A DNA stretch of 64,000 bases from Dichotomicrobium thermohalophilum (GTDB taxonomy: Bacteria; Pseudomonadota; Alphaproteobacteria; Rhizobiales; Rhodomicrobiaceae), in NCBI RefSeq assembly GCF_003550175.1, contig NZ_QXDF01000003.1, positions 1-64,000 of the forward strand, written 5' to 3'. Of the stretch, positions 17,366 through 28,604 are shown piece after piece. Within the stretch, counting starts at the first letter, position 1. The number at the start of each line of letters is the position of its first letter. A program made the translations under genes and the position numbers. Under the pieces are notes generated by a model. That model was given only the letters and a program-made list of their open reading frames with translations, made no database searches and had not been told where the DNA came from.

Positions 17366-18328
17366 ATGATACGAACATACCGCATGAGTTCCGGCCGGAT
17401 TGACGTCGCAGAAGGCGATGCGGCGCGCGACGGGGCCGACACAGCAACCTGGATCGACCTGTCCGAGCCGACGCCCCGGGAAGCAGAAAGGATTGAAAGC
17501 CTTTTGGGCGCTGCCATCCCCACGCATGAGGACATGGTCGAGATCGAGAAATCCAGCCGTCTTTACGCCGTACACGATGTTGCGGTGATGACGGTGCCAC
17601 TGCTCATAAGAAGCGCCGGGCAATATCCCGAGACGACTCACGTCGCCTTCATCCTGACACCGCGCCGGCTCGTCACCGTGCGCTACGGCGAGCCGCCGTC
17701 ATTTGCCGACTTCGCCGAGATCATCGAGCGGCGCCCCGAGGCGCTTGCCGGGCCGGGCATCGCCTTCGCCGGTTTGCTTGACGCCATCGTCGATCGCCTG
17801 GCCGACACGCTGGAGATGACCGGACGCGATCTCGACACCCTCGGCCGCTCCGTCTTCACCGGCAAAGCGACCTCCCGCGACCTGCGCGACCAGATGCAAA
17901 AGCTGGGCCGCTGCGGCGAGGTCATTTCTAAAGCGAGCGAGAGCCTCGTTGGAATGGCGCTGCTCGTAACCTTCGCGCGCGGGCTGGACACAGTGCAGGC
18001 CGACGACGAGGTCGCGCGCAAGGTGCGCACGGTCGGCCAGGACGTTGAGGTGCTCTCCCAGCATTCGGGCTGGCAGACGAACAAGAGCGCGTTTCTGCTG
18101 GACGCCCTGCTCGGCATGATCAACATCGAGCAGAACAGCCTGATCAAGATTTTCTCGGTGGTCGCGGTTGTGTTTCTGCCGCCCACGCTGATCGCCAGTG
18201 TCTACGGCATGAATTTCGAGCATATGCCCGAGCTGGATTGGTGGTTCGGCTATCCACTGGCCATCGTGGTGATGATTGCTTCGATGGTGCTACCTTACCT
18301 GCTGTTTCGTCGGAAGGGCTGGATCTGA
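17366..18328 (+). CDS. corA: CorA-family magnesium/divalent cation transporter
   Basis: The chosen ATG at 17366 follows an ACGAGG site; a longer frame exists upstream, but it overlaps the macA remnant in antisense and has no family similarity. The 320-residue protein has the cytoplasmic funnel domain with long stalk helix and two C-terminal membrane segments, the first ending in the selectivity signature YGMNF followed by EHMPELDWWFGYPLA. It would form a pentameric channel for Mg2+, or for Co2+ and Ni2+. No M-box leader is seen in the roughly 110 bases available upstream. The gene is divergent from the truncated export operon. Confidence 0.92.
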   Translation: MIRTYRMSSGRIDVAEGDAARDGADTATWIDLSEPTPREAERIESLLGAAIPTHEDMVEIEKSSRLYAVHDVAVMTVPLLIRSAGQYPETTHVAFILTPRRLVTVRYGEPPSFADFAEIIERRPEALAGPGIAFAGLLDAIVDRLADTLEMTGRDLDTLGRSVFTGKATSRDLRDQMQKLGRCGEVISKASESLVGMALLVTFARGLDTVQADDEVARKVRTVGQDVEVLSQHSGWQTNKSAFLLDALLGMINIEQNSLIKIFSVVAVVFLPPTLIASVYGMNFEHMPELDWWFGYPLAIVVMIASMVLPYLLFRRKGWI

Positions 18329-18405
18329 CATGGCGGCAATCGAACAGCTCGTATGCGCGCCCGACTTGCCGCTTCGACGACTCCGCACGAAAAGGCCTTG
18401 AAGCG

Positions 18406-19551
18406 ATGGCGGAACCAGTAAAGCTCAACCGGATTGAGGCCTTCGTCTACCGCGTGCCGATCGAAGAGCCGGTTGCGACTTCCTTCGGCATCATGCGCGA
18501 TCGCCCGGCTGTGTTCGTGCGAGTGGAAGACAGCGAGGGGGGCCACGGTTGGGGCGAGATTTTCGCCAACTGGCCGGCGGCGGGGGCCGAGCACCGCGCC
18601 AATCTGCTTGCCCGCGACGTTGCCGATACCGCGCTCGGGTTGCCGCTCACGCACCCTTCCGATCTTTATCGGGCCCTTACGGCGCGCACGCATACGGCCA
18701 TGGTTCAGTCAGGCGAGTTCGGCCCGTTCCGGCAGGTTATCGCGGGACTTGATACGGCGGTCTGGGACCTGTTTGCGCGCCGGGCGGGGCTTCCCCTGTG
18801 CCGCTTTCTCGATGCCGGAGCCGCGATGCGCGTGCCGGCCTATGCCAGCGGGATCGCGCTTCGCGGCGCGGAGCCCGTGATCGCGGGAGCACGTGCGGCG
18901 GGCTTCTGGGCGTTCAAGGTCAAGGTGGGATTCGACACCGCGAATGAAGCCGAGGAGATCAACCGGCTGTCCGGGACGCTGACCGAGGGCGAGCGGCTGT
19001 TCGCCGACGCGAACCAGGCATGGAGCGGCCCAGAGGCTGCGAATTTTCTCGCGGGCGTCGCCGACGGCGCACTGGGCTGGCTGGAGGAGCCGTTGCCCGT
19101 GGATGCACCGGAGGAGGCATGGCGGACGCTGGCCGGACATAGCCATGTCCCCTTGGCAGGCGGCGAAAACATCGCGGGCCGGGAGGCGTTCGAGCATGTT
19201 ATTTCCGAGGGTCTGCTATCGGTGATCCAGCCAGATGTCGCGAAGTGGGGCGGCGTGACGGAGTGCTTCGCAGTCGCGCGCGCCGCGCTGGCCGCCAGGC
19301 GCACCTACTGTCCGCATTTCCTAGGTGGCGGGATCGGGCTACTGGCTTCGGCGCACCTGCTGGCGGCCGCGGGTGGCGACGGCCTTCTCGAGGTCGACGT
19401 GAACCCGAACCCGCTGCGCGCGACAATCGCATCGCCCGCGACGCATGTGGGTGATGGCACCTGGACGCTCGACGCGGCGCCGGGGCTGGGGGTCGATGCT
19501 CTGCCAGACGAACTGGCGCGCTTCCAGACCCTGCGTGTGACCTGCCCGTGA
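18406..19551 (+). CDS. Enolase-superfamily enzyme, mandelate racemase/muconate lactonizing type
   Basis: The 381-residue protein starts MAEPVKLNRIEAFVYRVP (start at 18406; upstream in-frame extension overlaps nothing useful). It has the capping domain followed by the barrel with AFKVKVGF (K-x-K catalytic lysines), DANQAW and WLEEPL and GGENI (metal-binding Asp and Glu residues), QPDVAKWGG, and CPHFLGGGIG, which supplies the catalytic His seen in mandelate racemase-type members. This combination suggests an acid sugar dehydratase or racemase. The substrate cannot be named. It follows corA by 77 bases and is not in an evident sugar pathway cluster. Confidence 0.87.
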   Translation: MAEPVKLNRIEAFVYRVPIEEPVATSFGIMRDRPAVFVRVEDSEGGHGWGEIFANWPAAGAEHRANLLARDVADTALGLPLTHPSDLYRALTARTHTAMVQSGEFGPFRQVIAGLDTAVWDLFARRAGLPLCRFLDAGAAMRVPAYASGIALRGAEPVIAGARAAGFWAFKVKVGFDTANEAEEINRLSGTLTEGERLFADANQAWSGPEAANFLAGVADGALGWLEEPLPVDAPEEAWRTLAGHSHVPLAGGENIAGREAFEHVISEGLLSVIQPDVAKWGGVTECFAVARAALAARRTYCPHFLGGGIGLLASAHLLAAAGGDGLLEVDVNPNPLRATIASPATHVGDGTWTLDAAPGLGVDALPDELARFQTLRVTCP

Positions 19552-19745
19552 AGCCGCGCTGCTTCCGCTCCAGCCGCGCGCGATTCGGGTCCAAGTCACG
19601 CGCCGCTGCCGTGATCGCCCCTGAGGGCCGGTGTGCAACTCTCAAGCCGCAGTAGCGTGACCGCCTGGCTTCGCCTATCCTGCGTTGGCAAACGCCGCTT
19701 AGGAAGTTCGCAACCATCTCGCGGCCAGAGCATCGGGTTCAATTC

Positions 19746-22088
19746 TTGGCCATCCAGCAGGCGCATCAGAGACGGATCGGACTGGGGCTGGAGCGGCTGG
19801 GCCTGCTCCCGTTGCGCTTCCCGATCCTGTTCCTCGTGCTGATCGCCGCGATCACGGCTGCGTCCGTCGTCGGCTACAACCGCCTGAAGGTCGAGGATTC
19901 GCTGACCGAGCTGTTCCGCACCGACACGCCGGAATTCCGCACCTACCAGACGCTGACCGAGCGTTTTCCCTCCAGTGAGTTCGACGTGCTCGTTGTCATC
20001 GAGGGCGAGGAACTGCTCACGCGCCCGGCGCTGCAGACCCTGCGCGACATCGTTCTGGAGCTGCAGTTCGTTGAGGAACAGCGCGGCATGATCTCCATGT
20101 TTTCCGCGCGCCAGCCGCCGACCGAGGCGGGCGAGATTCCACCGCCGCTGTTCCCGGCCGAGCTGCCAAAAGGCGAAGCATTCGACGAACTGATCGAAAA
20201 GGTGCGCGAGAACGAAATCCTGCGCGACAAGCTGCTCTCGCCGGACGGAACGCTGACGCTCATCGTTATCGCGCTCGATCAGGCGGCGGTGCGCGAGCAG
20301 GGACTCCGCGCGGTGGTTGGCGAGATCGAGCGGATCGTTGACGAGAACCTGCGCGGCACCGGCCTGACGGCCCAGCTCTCCGGCGCGCCGGTCATGCAGC
20401 TTGAAATCCGCAACGCGGTGGAGCGCGACCGGCTGATCTATAACGGGCTGGGCTTTGCAATTGGCGCGCTGATCGCCCTTGTTTTCTTCCGACGCCTGTC
20501 GCTGGTCGTGATCGCCGCCGGGCCACCGGCGCTTGCCATCCTGTGGTCGCTCGGCGCACTTGGCTGGATGGATTTCCGGCTCAACCTGTTCCTGAACGTC
20601 ATGTCGCCGCTCATCATGGTCATGGCGTTTTCCGACACCATGCAGATCACCTTTGCCATGCGCGACCGGCTGGTAGCTGGCGACGACAAGCGCACGGCGC
20701 TGCGCTACGCGATCCTGCGGGTCGGGCCGGCCTGCGTGCTGACGGTGGCGACGGCAGCGGCCTCGTTCATCACGCTGTTGATCTCGGACTCCGCGCTGAT
20801 CCGCACCTTTGGCGCGGCGGGCGCGCTCTCCTGCGTCATCGCCTATGTGGCGGTCATCACGCTGGTGCCGTTGCTCGGAATGCTCCTGCTCGGCAACGAC
20901 CACAGCAAGCTCCGCGAAGACAAGGGCGGGCATGACCGGCCGATGCGGGCGCTGCGGGGCTTGTGCGAATGGATCGCGGATGGCGTGACGGCGCGGCCGA
21001 TCTTCTTCGCTTCGTTGAGCGTGGTCCTGATCGTGACGATGGGTGCAGCGCATCTGAGCCTGGAACCGCACTATCGACTGGCCGATCAGGTGCCGGACCG
21101 CGAACAGGCGCTTGAGGCCAGCAGCCGGCTGGACGAGAAGCTGACCGGCGCGAACCCTGTGCACATCCTCATCGAATTCAAGGAAGGGCAGGACGTTTAC
21201 GATCCGCACACGCTGGAGGTGGTCGGCAAGATCCACCGGCTGGTGCAGAGCGAGCCGAAGGTCGGCAATGTCTGGTCGGTCGAGACGCTGCGCGACTGGC
21301 TGCAACGCTCGGATGAATATTCCATCGCCAAGCTCAAGCAGTATGTCGAAATCCTGCCCGAGCATCTGGTCCGCCGCTTCCTCGCGGAGGATGGTCAAAG
21401 CGTCGTCGTCACCGGCCGCGTGCCGGATATCGACGCCAGCCGGCTGCTTCCGGTGATCGACTCCATCGACGCCAAGCTCGACGACATCCGCCAGGAGTAT
21501 CCCGGCTTCGAGATTTCCGTCACCGGCCTGCCGGCGATCGCCGCGCGCAACAGCGCCGACATGATCAACCAACTCAGCCGCGGCCTGTCTGCCGAAATGG
21601 TGGTGGTCGCGCTCATGATCGCGCTCGCCTTCCGCTCGATTATCATCGGGGCCGTGGCGGCGCTGCCCGGCCTGTTCCCGATCTTCGCGTCGGGCGCACT
21701 GCTGGCCTTCACCGGCGAAGGGCTGCAATTCGCCAGCATCGTGGCGCTGACGGTCGCGTTCGGCCTGGGGCTGGACGCGACGATCCACTATCTCAACCGG
21801 CTCCAGCAGGAGGACCGCCCCGGAGCCGACCCACGCGAGGTCATCAAGCGCGCGACGGTTCTGATCGGCCCGGCGTTGATGCTCACCACCATCGTGCTCG
21901 CCTGCGGCCTCGCGGTCGCCATGTTCTCGGACCTGCCATCGCTGCGGCTGTTCGGGCGGCTTGCGGCGATCACGCTGATTGCCGCGCTGATTGGCGATTT
22001 GATGATCCTGCCTTCGGTTATGCTGCTGATCCGCCGGTTGCGCCGGCGCAGCACGCAAACCGCTGACCAAAGCGCTTCCGGCCTGTGA
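19746..22088 (+). CDS. MMPL/RND-superfamily transporter, 12-TM type
   Basis: The protein starts at a TTG (19746) and has 780 residues with the RND duplication: TM1 about 25-44, a periplasmic loop to about 230, five membrane segments to about 390, TM7 about 418-438, a second loop to about 615 and five last segments to about 765. The sterol-sensing-domain-like region LNVMSPLIMVMAFSDTMQIT and the matching SIVALTVAFGLGLDATIHYL carry the acidic residues expected for proton relay. No membrane fusion or outer membrane partner gene is adjacent, so lipid or hydrophobic substrate export of the MMPL type is more likely than tripartite drug efflux. It is shorter than hopanoid transporter HpnN. Confidence 0.85.
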   Translation: MAIQQAHQRRIGLGLERLGLLPLRFPILFLVLIAAITAASVVGYNRLKVEDSLTELFRTDTPEFRTYQTLTERFPSSEFDVLVVIEGEELLTRPALQTLRDIVLELQFVEEQRGMISMFSARQPPTEAGEIPPPLFPAELPKGEAFDELIEKVRENEILRDKLLSPDGTLTLIVIALDQAAVREQGLRAVVGEIERIVDENLRGTGLTAQLSGAPVMQLEIRNAVERDRLIYNGLGFAIGALIALVFFRRLSLVVIAAGPPALAILWSLGALGWMDFRLNLFLNVMSPLIMVMAFSDTMQITFAMRDRLVAGDDKRTALRYAILRVGPACVLTVATAAASFITLLISDSALIRTFGAAGALSCVIAYVAVITLVPLLGMLLLGNDHSKLREDKGGHDRPMRALRGLCEWIADGVTARPIFFASLSVVLIVTMGAAHLSLEPHYRLADQVPDREQALEASSRLDEKLTGANPVHILIEFKEGQDVYDPHTLEVVGKIHRLVQSEPKVGNVWSVETLRDWLQRSDEYSIAKLKQYVEILPEHLVRRFLAEDGQSVVVTGRVPDIDASRLLPVIDSIDAKLDDIRQEYPGFEISVTGLPAIAARNSADMINQLSRGLSAEMVVVALMIALAFRSIIIGAVAALPGLFPIFASGALLAFTGEGLQFASIVALTVAFGLGLDATIHYLNRLQQEDRPGADPREVIKRATVLIGPALMLTTIVLACGLAVAMFSDLPSLRLFGRLAAITLIAALIGDLMILPSVMLLIRRLRRRSTQTADQSASGL

Positions 22089-22167
22089 GGCGAACCCGCG
22101 CGCCGGCTTGACCCTGCGTTAAGGCCGACCACTTCCTGTTCGGAGACGGAAAGCAAAAGGACGATCC

Positions 22168-23085
22168 ATGCCGCGCCTGACACGCCGCGATTTCCTGCTG
22201 TCCTCCGCCGCTGCCGGCCTGTCCGCGGCGCTGCCCGCCGGCCCGGTGCGGGCCGAACAAATCCGCACCAAGCGGATCCCCGCGACCGGTGAGGCGGTCC
22301 CGGCTGTTGGCATGGGCACATGGATCACCTTCAACGTCGGCGATGACATCCAGGCGCGCAACCAGCGCACCGAGGTGCTGCGCAACTTCTTTGAACAGGG
22401 TGGCGGCATGATCGACTCGTCGCCGATGTATGGCTCATCCGAGGAAGTAATCGGCTACGGGCTGGACAAGCTCGGGCCGCAGCCGGGCCTGTTCTCCGCC
22501 ACCAAGGTCTGGACGCCGTTCGGGGACAGCGCCCGCGAGCAGGTCTCAACCTCCGAGAGGCTCTGGGGTGTCAAGCCGTTCGACCTGATGCAGATTCACA
22601 ATCTTGTCTCCTGGGAAGCGCACATGGAGACGCTTCTGGAGATGAAGGCGCGCGGCCGCATCCGTTATATTGGCGTCACGACCTCGCATGGCCGCCGGCA
22701 CGACGAGCTTGAGCGGGTCATGGAAACCCAGCCGATTGACTTCGTGCAGCTCACCTACAACGTCGTGGACCGCTGGGCCGAGAACCGGCTTCTGCCGCTG
22801 GCGCAGGAACGCGGGCTTGGCGTGATCGCCAACCGGCCTTTCCGGCGCGGCCAACTCTTCGACTGGTATCAGGACAAGCCGCTGCCCGACTGGATCAGCG
22901 AGTTCGACGCGACGAACTGGGCGCAGTTCTTCCTGAAATTCATCATCTCGCATCCGGCGCTGACCTGCGCGATCCCCGCCACCACGCGCGTGGACCATAT
23001 GCTGGAGAACATGGGCGCGCTGCATGGCCGCCTTCCCGACCCAGAGATGCGCCAGCGCATGGCGGCCTATGTGGACAGCCTGTGA
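22168..23085 (+). CDS. Tat-exported aldo/keto reductase
   Basis: The 305-residue protein begins with a twin-arginine signal, LTRRDFLLS, then an alanine-rich hydrophobic core ending near PVRAEQ (residue 31). The mature part is an aldo/keto reductase barrel with the catalytic tetrad visible: Asp and Tyr in MIDSSPMYGSSEEV, Lys in FSATKVW and His in LMQIHNLV. AKR proteins bind NAD(P)H, so a Tat signal implies folding with cofactor before export, as seen in some periplasmic members. The next gene (DUF6064) overlaps its stop codon in the TGATG arrangement, indicating translational coupling. Substrate unknown. Confidence 0.88.
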   Translation: MPRLTRRDFLLSSAAAGLSAALPAGPVRAEQIRTKRIPATGEAVPAVGMGTWITFNVGDDIQARNQRTEVLRNFFEQGGGMIDSSPMYGSSEEVIGYGLDKLGPQPGLFSATKVWTPFGDSAREQVSTSERLWGVKPFDLMQIHNLVSWEAHMETLLEMKARGRIRYIGVTTSHGRRHDELERVMETQPIDFVQLTYNVVDRWAENRLLPLAQERGLGVIANRPFRRGQLFDWYQDKPLPDWISEFDATNWAQFFLKFIISHPALTCAIPATTRVDHMLENMGALHGRLPDPEMRQRMAAYVDSL

Positions 23086-23768
23086 TGGAAGAGTGGCTGA
23101 ACTACCCGCTGGAAGACCTGCTTCTGTTCTCCCGGGAGACTTATCTGCGGCTGTTCGAGCTTTACCACCGTGACGTCTGGCCGGCGCATATTCTGGCCGC
23201 AGCGTTCGGCATGGCGATGCTGCCAGCTATGCTGCGGGGCCGGTTGCCGCGCATTCAGGCGATGCTGGTCGTGCTGGCGGCCATGTGGGTGTGGGTGGCT
23301 TACGCCTTCCATGCGCAGCGCTACGCCGAGATCAACTGGGCAGCGGACAATTTCGGCTGGCTGTTCGCGGCGCAGGCGGCCTTGATGGTGCTCGCGGCGA
23401 TCTGGCCCGGCGGTCTGCGGCCCGGCGCGGTCTGGGCGCGCTGGACGGGCGCGGCGGTGTTGGTGTTTGCGCTGGTGGTTCTGCCCTTGGCCGGGCTCGC
23501 GCTCGACCGGCAATGGTACGAGGTCGAGTTCTTCGCGCTGACGCCGGACCCGACCGCGATTGCGACGCTCGGCGTGATGGTTGCGCTGGCGGAGGCGTGG
23601 CGCTGGCTGCTGGCGCTGATCCCGCTTGTGTGGTGCGTGATCGGCGGCGGCACGCTGCTGGCGATGGACAGCCCCGAGGCGTATCTGGTCTGGGGCGCGG
23701 CAGGCGTCGCGGCGCTCGCGCTCATCGCAGGCGCCCTCGTCGGGCCGCGGTCGACAGAATCAGCCTAG
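23085..23768 (+). CDS. DUF6064-family multipass membrane protein
   Basis: The ATG at 23085 overlaps the stop of the aldo/keto reductase (TGATG). The 227-residue protein starts MEEWLNYPLEDLLLFSRETY, followed by about six membrane segments rich in Ala, Val, Leu and Trp, and a short polar tail. The N-terminal pattern, with RLFELYHRDVWPAHILA, matches the DUF6064 family of small bacterial membrane proteins of unknown function. Tight coupling to a periplasmic reductase suggests a functional pair, which is inference. The gene ends 18 bases before the tRNA-Ala gene, which is on the other strand. Confidence 0.75.
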   Translation: MEEWLNYPLEDLLLFSRETYLRLFELYHRDVWPAHILAAAFGMAMLPAMLRGRLPRIQAMLVVLAAMWVWVAYAFHAQRYAEINWAADNFGWLFAAQAALMVLAAIWPGGLRPGAVWARWTGAAVLVFALVVLPLAGLALDRQWYEVEFFALTPDPTAIATLGVMVALAEAWRWLLALIPLVWCVIGGGTLLAMDSPEAYLVWGAAGVAALALIAGALVGPRSTESA

Positions 23769-23786
23769 AAATCCAGGGGAAAAGAT

Positions 23787-23862
23787 GGTGGAGCCAGGCG
23801 GAATCGAACCGCCGACCTCGTGAATGCCATTCACGCGCTCTCCCAACTGAGCTATGGCCCCG
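23787..23862 (-). tRNA. tRNA-Ala(GGC)
   Basis: On the minus strand the 76-base gene begins GGGGCCATAGCTCAGTTGGG, has the anticodon loop TGAATGGCATTC with anticodon GGC (alanine), the T-arm GGTTCGATTCC and an encoded CCA end. The acceptor stem GGGGCCA pairs with TGGCTCC, including one G-T wobble. It is an ordinary single tRNA gene between a DUF6064 gene and the TIGR02300 gene. Confidence 0.96.
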
Positions 23863-23942
23863 ATTTGCGCTAAGCGCGTAACGCGAATGAATAAGACGTT
23901 GCGCGCGGCGGATCAAGAGGAACCTGCCACGCGCCGGCGCGA

Positions 23943-24353
23943 TCAGGTTTCGTCCTCCTGGTCCTCGTTGATCGAGCCGCCGAGGAAGCCGGAGACATCG
24001 TCGTCTTCCGAGTCGTCGTCCGGCATAAGCGCGTCTTCGTCACTGCTGAGATTGCTTTCGGCATCGAGATCGTCAAGGTCTTCGCTCTCGATATCCGGGA
24101 TATCCTCTTCGCTGGCCTCGGCCTCCTCGAGCGGGACGACCTCCACATCCTCGGTCTCGGGCGCGACCTCGGTGTCTGCCTCCTGCTCCCGCGCTTCGGC
24201 GGCGCGCTGGGCATGCGCCTGCGCGGCCTCCCCGGTCAGCTTGAATTCCGCACCGCAGACCGGGCAGATGATCGGGTCGCGGTTGAGATCGTAAAAACGC
24301 GCGCCGCAGCTCTGACAGGTCCGCTTGGTTCCGCGTGCGGCTTTGTTCGACAT
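23943..24353 (-). CDS. TIGR02300-family zinc-ribbon, acidic-tail protein
   Basis: The 136-residue protein starts MSNKAARGTKRTCQSCGARF (start at 24353, with AGGGA upstream). It has a zinc ribbon, CQSCGARFYDLNRDPIICPVCG, split here only to name its two CxxC knuckles, and then a long, strongly acidic, disordered tail rich in Glu, Asp and Ser. This architecture and its place next to aroA identify the TIGR02300 family, restricted to alphaproteobacteria; its function has not been established to my knowledge. It is divergent from aroA over 211 bases that hold both promoters. Confidence 0.85.
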   Translation of the reverse strand: MSNKAARGTKRTCQSCGARFYDLNRDPIICPVCGAEFKLTGEAAQAHAQRAAEAREQEADTEVAPETEDVEVVPLEEAEASEEDIPDIESEDLDDLDAESNLSSDEDALMPDDDSEDDDVSGFLGGSINEDQEDET

Positions 24354-24468
24354 AATCGGTTCCCTGTGCTTTCGTCTTGCCGGAAGGTTGAGTTGTCTAG
24401 CGAGGCGACTTGGGCTTGTCAAAGGCGAATGCAAGGGGAAATCCATGCGTCCCCGCGGGCCTGATTGA

Positions 24469-26534
<2,066 letters not shown>

Positions 26535-26580
26535 CGGCGGGTGCCGCGCCTGCTATTTGCTTTCACCGGATAGCGGGGAT

Positions 26581-26622
26581 GGGCGCGTAAATTCGCGCCC
26601 GCCACCGTCGTGTGGCGCTTTT
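26581..26622 (+). terminator. Tandem hairpins between cmk and rpsA, probable terminator or attenuator
   Basis: A perfect 7-bp stem GGGCGCG (26581-26587) with CGCGCCC (26594-26600), loop TAAATT, is followed at once by a second stem GCCAC (26601-26605) with GTGGC (26612-26616), and then GCTTTTCTC. The second hairpin and T-run look like a weak intrinsic terminator for aroA-cmk. They leave 140 bases of leader before rpsA, enough for an independent promoter. Termination strength is not known. Confidence 0.55.
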
Positions 26623-26764
26623 CTCTCCCGGCAGTCTAAGGAAAGACGTTTCCGGCGCACGCAGCCAGGGTTGGCCAGTCAGCGCCGGTCAGGACCGAAA
26701 TGCAACCGAGCCGCGCCGCAAGGGCCGGTTCCCGAACGAGATACAAGGGTTTTAAGGAGACTAG

Positions 26765-28519
26765 ATGAACCCGGCACAGAGCCCCGAAACACAAACCGCC
26801 GAACTTAACCCGGCCCGCGAGGACTTCGCCTCGCTGCTCGAAGAATCATTTTCCGAAACGGAACCGCAGGAAGGCTCTGTCGTCAAGGGCACCGTTGTTG
26901 CGATCGAGAAGGATCTGGCCGTCATCGATGTCGGCCTGAAGACCGAAGGTCGCGTGCCGCTCAAGGAATTCTCCGTCGCCGGGCAGGAGCCGGATATCAA
27001 TGTCGGAGATGAGGTCGAGGTCTACCTTGAGCGCATCGAGAATGCGCTGGGCGAGGCCGTCCTGAGCCGCGAGAAGGCGCGCCGCGAGGAAAGCTGGGCC
27101 AAGCTGGAGAAAAGCTTCGAGAAGGGCGAGAAGGTCGAAGGCGTCATCTTCAACCGTGTCAAGGGCGGTTTCACCGTCGATCTCAACGGCGCCGTGGCAT
27201 TCCTGCCGGGCAGCCAGGTCGACATTCGCCCGGTGCGCGACGCTTCCAACCTGATGAACACGCCGCAGCCCTTCCAGATCCTCAAGATGGACCGCCGACG
27301 CGGCAATATCGTCGTCTCGCGCCGCGCCGTGCTGGAGGAAACGCGCGCCGAACAGCGCAGCGAGATCTTCGCCAACCTCGCCGAAGGCCAGGTGGTCGAG
27401 GGCATCGTCAAGAACATCACCGATTATGGCGCGTTCATCGACCTGGGCGGGATCGACGGGCTGCTGCACGTCACCGACATGGCCTGGCGCCGGGTCAACC
27501 ACCCGAGCGAGATCGTCAATGTCGGCGACACCGTGAAGGTGCAGATCATCCGCATCAACCCGGAAACCCAGCGCATCAGCCTAGGCATGAAACAGCTTCA
27601 GGCCGACCCGTGGGAAGGCATCGAGGCGAAATATCCTGTCGGCGCCAAGTTCACCGGCCGTGTCACGAACATCACCGACTACGGCGCGTTCGTGGAGCTG
27701 GAGCCGGGTGTCGAAGGCCTGATCCACGTCTCCGAGATGAGCTGGGTCAAGAAGAACGTGCACCCCGGCAAGATCCTCTCCACAAGCGAGGAGGTCGAGG
27801 TGCAGGTGCTGGAAGTCGATCCCAACAAGCGGCGCATCTCGCTGGGCCTCAAGCAGACCCAGGAAAACCCGTGGGAGGCCTTCGCCGCCAGCCATCCGAA
27901 GGGTACCGAGATCGAGGGCACGGTGCGCAATATCACCGAGTTCGGCCTGTTCGTCGGCCTGGAAGGCGGCATCGACGGCATGGTTCACCTGTCCGATCTG
28001 GACTGGAACAAGCCGGGCGAGGAAGCCATCAAGGAATACAAGAAGGGCGACACGGTGCGCGCGGTCGTGCTCGAAACCGACCCGGAGAAGGAGCGCATCA
28101 GCCTCGGCATCAAGCAGGTCAGCGGCGATCCGTTCGAGGGGCTGTCTGGTCTGAAGAAGGGGTCGACCGTCACCTGCGAGGTGGAAGAAGTGAAGGATTC
28201 CGGCTTGCAGGTCCGTCTGGCCGACACCGATATTTCCACCTTCATCCGCCGGGCCGATCTGTCGCGTGACCGCTCCGAGCAGCGGCCGGAACGCTTTGCC
28301 CCGGGTGACAAGATCGACGCGGCCGTCACCCAGATCGACCGCAGCAACCGCAAGATCTCGCTGTCCATCAAGGCCCTGGAGATCGCCGAAGAGAAGAAGG
28401 CCGTCGAGCAATTCGGCTCAACCGACAGCGGCGCCTCGCTTGGCGAAATTCTTGGCGCGGCGCTCAACAAGGCCCAGGGCGAAGAAAGCGACACCAAGAC
28501 CGACGGCGGCAAGAAGTAA
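26765..28519 (+). CDS. rpsA: 30S ribosomal protein S1
   Basis: S1 unwinds and docks mRNA on the 30S subunit. The 584-residue protein has six S1 (OB-fold) repeats at about residues 36-102, 121-188, 207-277, 292-364, 379-451 and 465-535, the first two being the divergent ribosome-binding pair; repeats 3 to 5 show the strong [10 protein letters not shown] or [10 protein letters not shown] pattern. A Lys/Glu-rich tail closes the protein. TAAGGAG immediately upstream is a strong ribosome-binding site, and the 230-base leader is long enough for the autogenous control known for S1 in other bacteria, which I cannot confirm here. Confidence 0.97.
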   Translation: MNPAQSPETQTAELNPAREDFASLLEESFSETEPQEGSVVKGTVVAIEKDLAVIDVGLKTEGRVPLKEFSVAGQEPDINVGDEVEVYLERIENALGEAVLSREKARREESWAKLEKSFEKGEKVEGVIFNRVKGGFTVDLNGAVAFLPGSQVDIRPVRDASNLMNTPQPFQILKMDRRRGNIVVSRRAVLEETRAEQRSEIFANLAEGQVVEGIVKNITDYGAFIDLGGIDGLLHVTDMAWRRVNHPSEIVNVGDTVKVQIIRINPETQRISLGMKQLQADPWEGIEAKYPVGAKFTGRVTNITDYGAFVELEPGVEGLIHVSEMSWVKKNVHPGKILSTSEEVEVQVLEVDPNKRRISLGLKQTQENPWEAFAASHPKGTEIEGTVRNITEFGLFVGLEGGIDGMVHLSDLDWNKPGEEAIKEYKKGDTVRAVVLETDPEKERISLGIKQVSGDPFEGLSGLKKGSTVTCEVEEVKDSGLQVRLADTDISTFIRRADLSRDRSEQRPERFAPGDKIDAAVTQIDRSNRKISLSIKALEIAEEKKAVEQFGSTDSGASLGEILGAALNKAQGEESDTKTDGGKK

Positions 28520-28604
28520 CGGGCGGCATGCCCGAGACGGCCTGACGAACGCGGCCCTGCGGGGCTGCGTTCTGATCTCTATCCGCTTGTGAAGGAGCGT
28601 TGAC

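Noticed and set aside
19596-22070. Very long open frame antisense to the MMPL/RND gene
   Set aside because: It is Arg/Gln/Asp/His-rich low-complexity sequence typical of antisense frames in GC-rich genes and shows no family similarity; the sense frame is a clear RND protein.
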